Of a DNA stretch of 5,386 nucleotides, positions 5,365-5,386 are shown in pieces (positions within the stretch are counted from its first letter, which is position 1; each line of letters starts with the position of its first letter). Made by a program: the position numbers and the translations under genes. This DNA comes from CAYLZW01 sp964388085 (lineage in GTDB: Bacteria > Myxococcota > UBA727 > CAYLZW01): positions 1 through 5,386 of the forward strand of contig CAYLZW010000375.1 of the NCBI GenBank assembly GCA_964388085.1, given 5' to 3'. The notes under the pieces were generated by a model. That model ran no database searches. It saw only the letters and a list, made by a program, of their open reading frames with translations, and had not been told where the DNA came from.

Positions 5365-5386
5365 GGAAAAAAATTTCGCGCAAAGC

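Noticed and set aside
5334..5386. TTGACC followed by AT-rich DNA as a plus-strand promoter
   Set aside because: No acceptable -10 box at 16-18 nt spacing and no plus-strand gene visible before the window ends.

Overview
The window is GC-rich (roughly two thirds G+C by eye). Its protein-coding genes strongly favour G or C at the third codon position. The gene content is a REP-associated tyrosine transposase of the kind I associate with myxobacteria, a type III secretion inner-ring lipoprotein, and a FliG-like protein lying outside any flagellar cluster. Together these suggest a chromosome of the Myxococcota (Polyangia, Sandaracinus-like). This taxonomic call is inference from gene content, not a database match.

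Layout, left to right. (1) 2-640, +: a REP-associated tyrosine transposase (RAYT), probably cut by the left window edge. (2) 641-880: a compact intergenic block. It starts with a roughly 185-bp MITE-like element with 18-bp terminal inverted repeats and a CTAG duplication, whose right end is an 18-bp hairpin able to act as a bidirectional terminator. A second terminator, reading on the minus strand, follows. (3) 917-1816, -: a six-helix membrane protein I do not recognise, with a good ribosome binding site and a candidate sigma70 promoter. (4) 2065-4004, +: a two-gene operon, divergent from the membrane protein. It encodes SctJ (YscJ/PrgK/EscJ family, paralogue of the ring-forming part of FliF) and a FliG-like protein with an extra C-terminal FliG-type unit. 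(5) 4029-5250, -: a DksA/TraR-like mini zinc-finger protein lying downstream of a beta-class DNA methyltransferase on the same strand. (6) 5251-5386: the leader of the methyltransferase gene.

The most notable point is the SctJ-FliG pair. It repeats the fliF-fliG gene order of flagella, but with the short lipoprotein ring component of injectisomes in place of FliF. It is bounded on both sides by unrelated genes, with no other secretion gene in the window. FliG occupies the position where classical injectisome operons carry sctK. I read it as the inner-membrane ring plus a FliG-type cytoplasmic adaptor of an unusual (perhaps secretin-less or dispersed) type III apparatus. The other regions look like ordinary accessory DNA: a domesticated transposase with non-autonomous repeats, and a DNA methyltransferase with no restriction partner in view.
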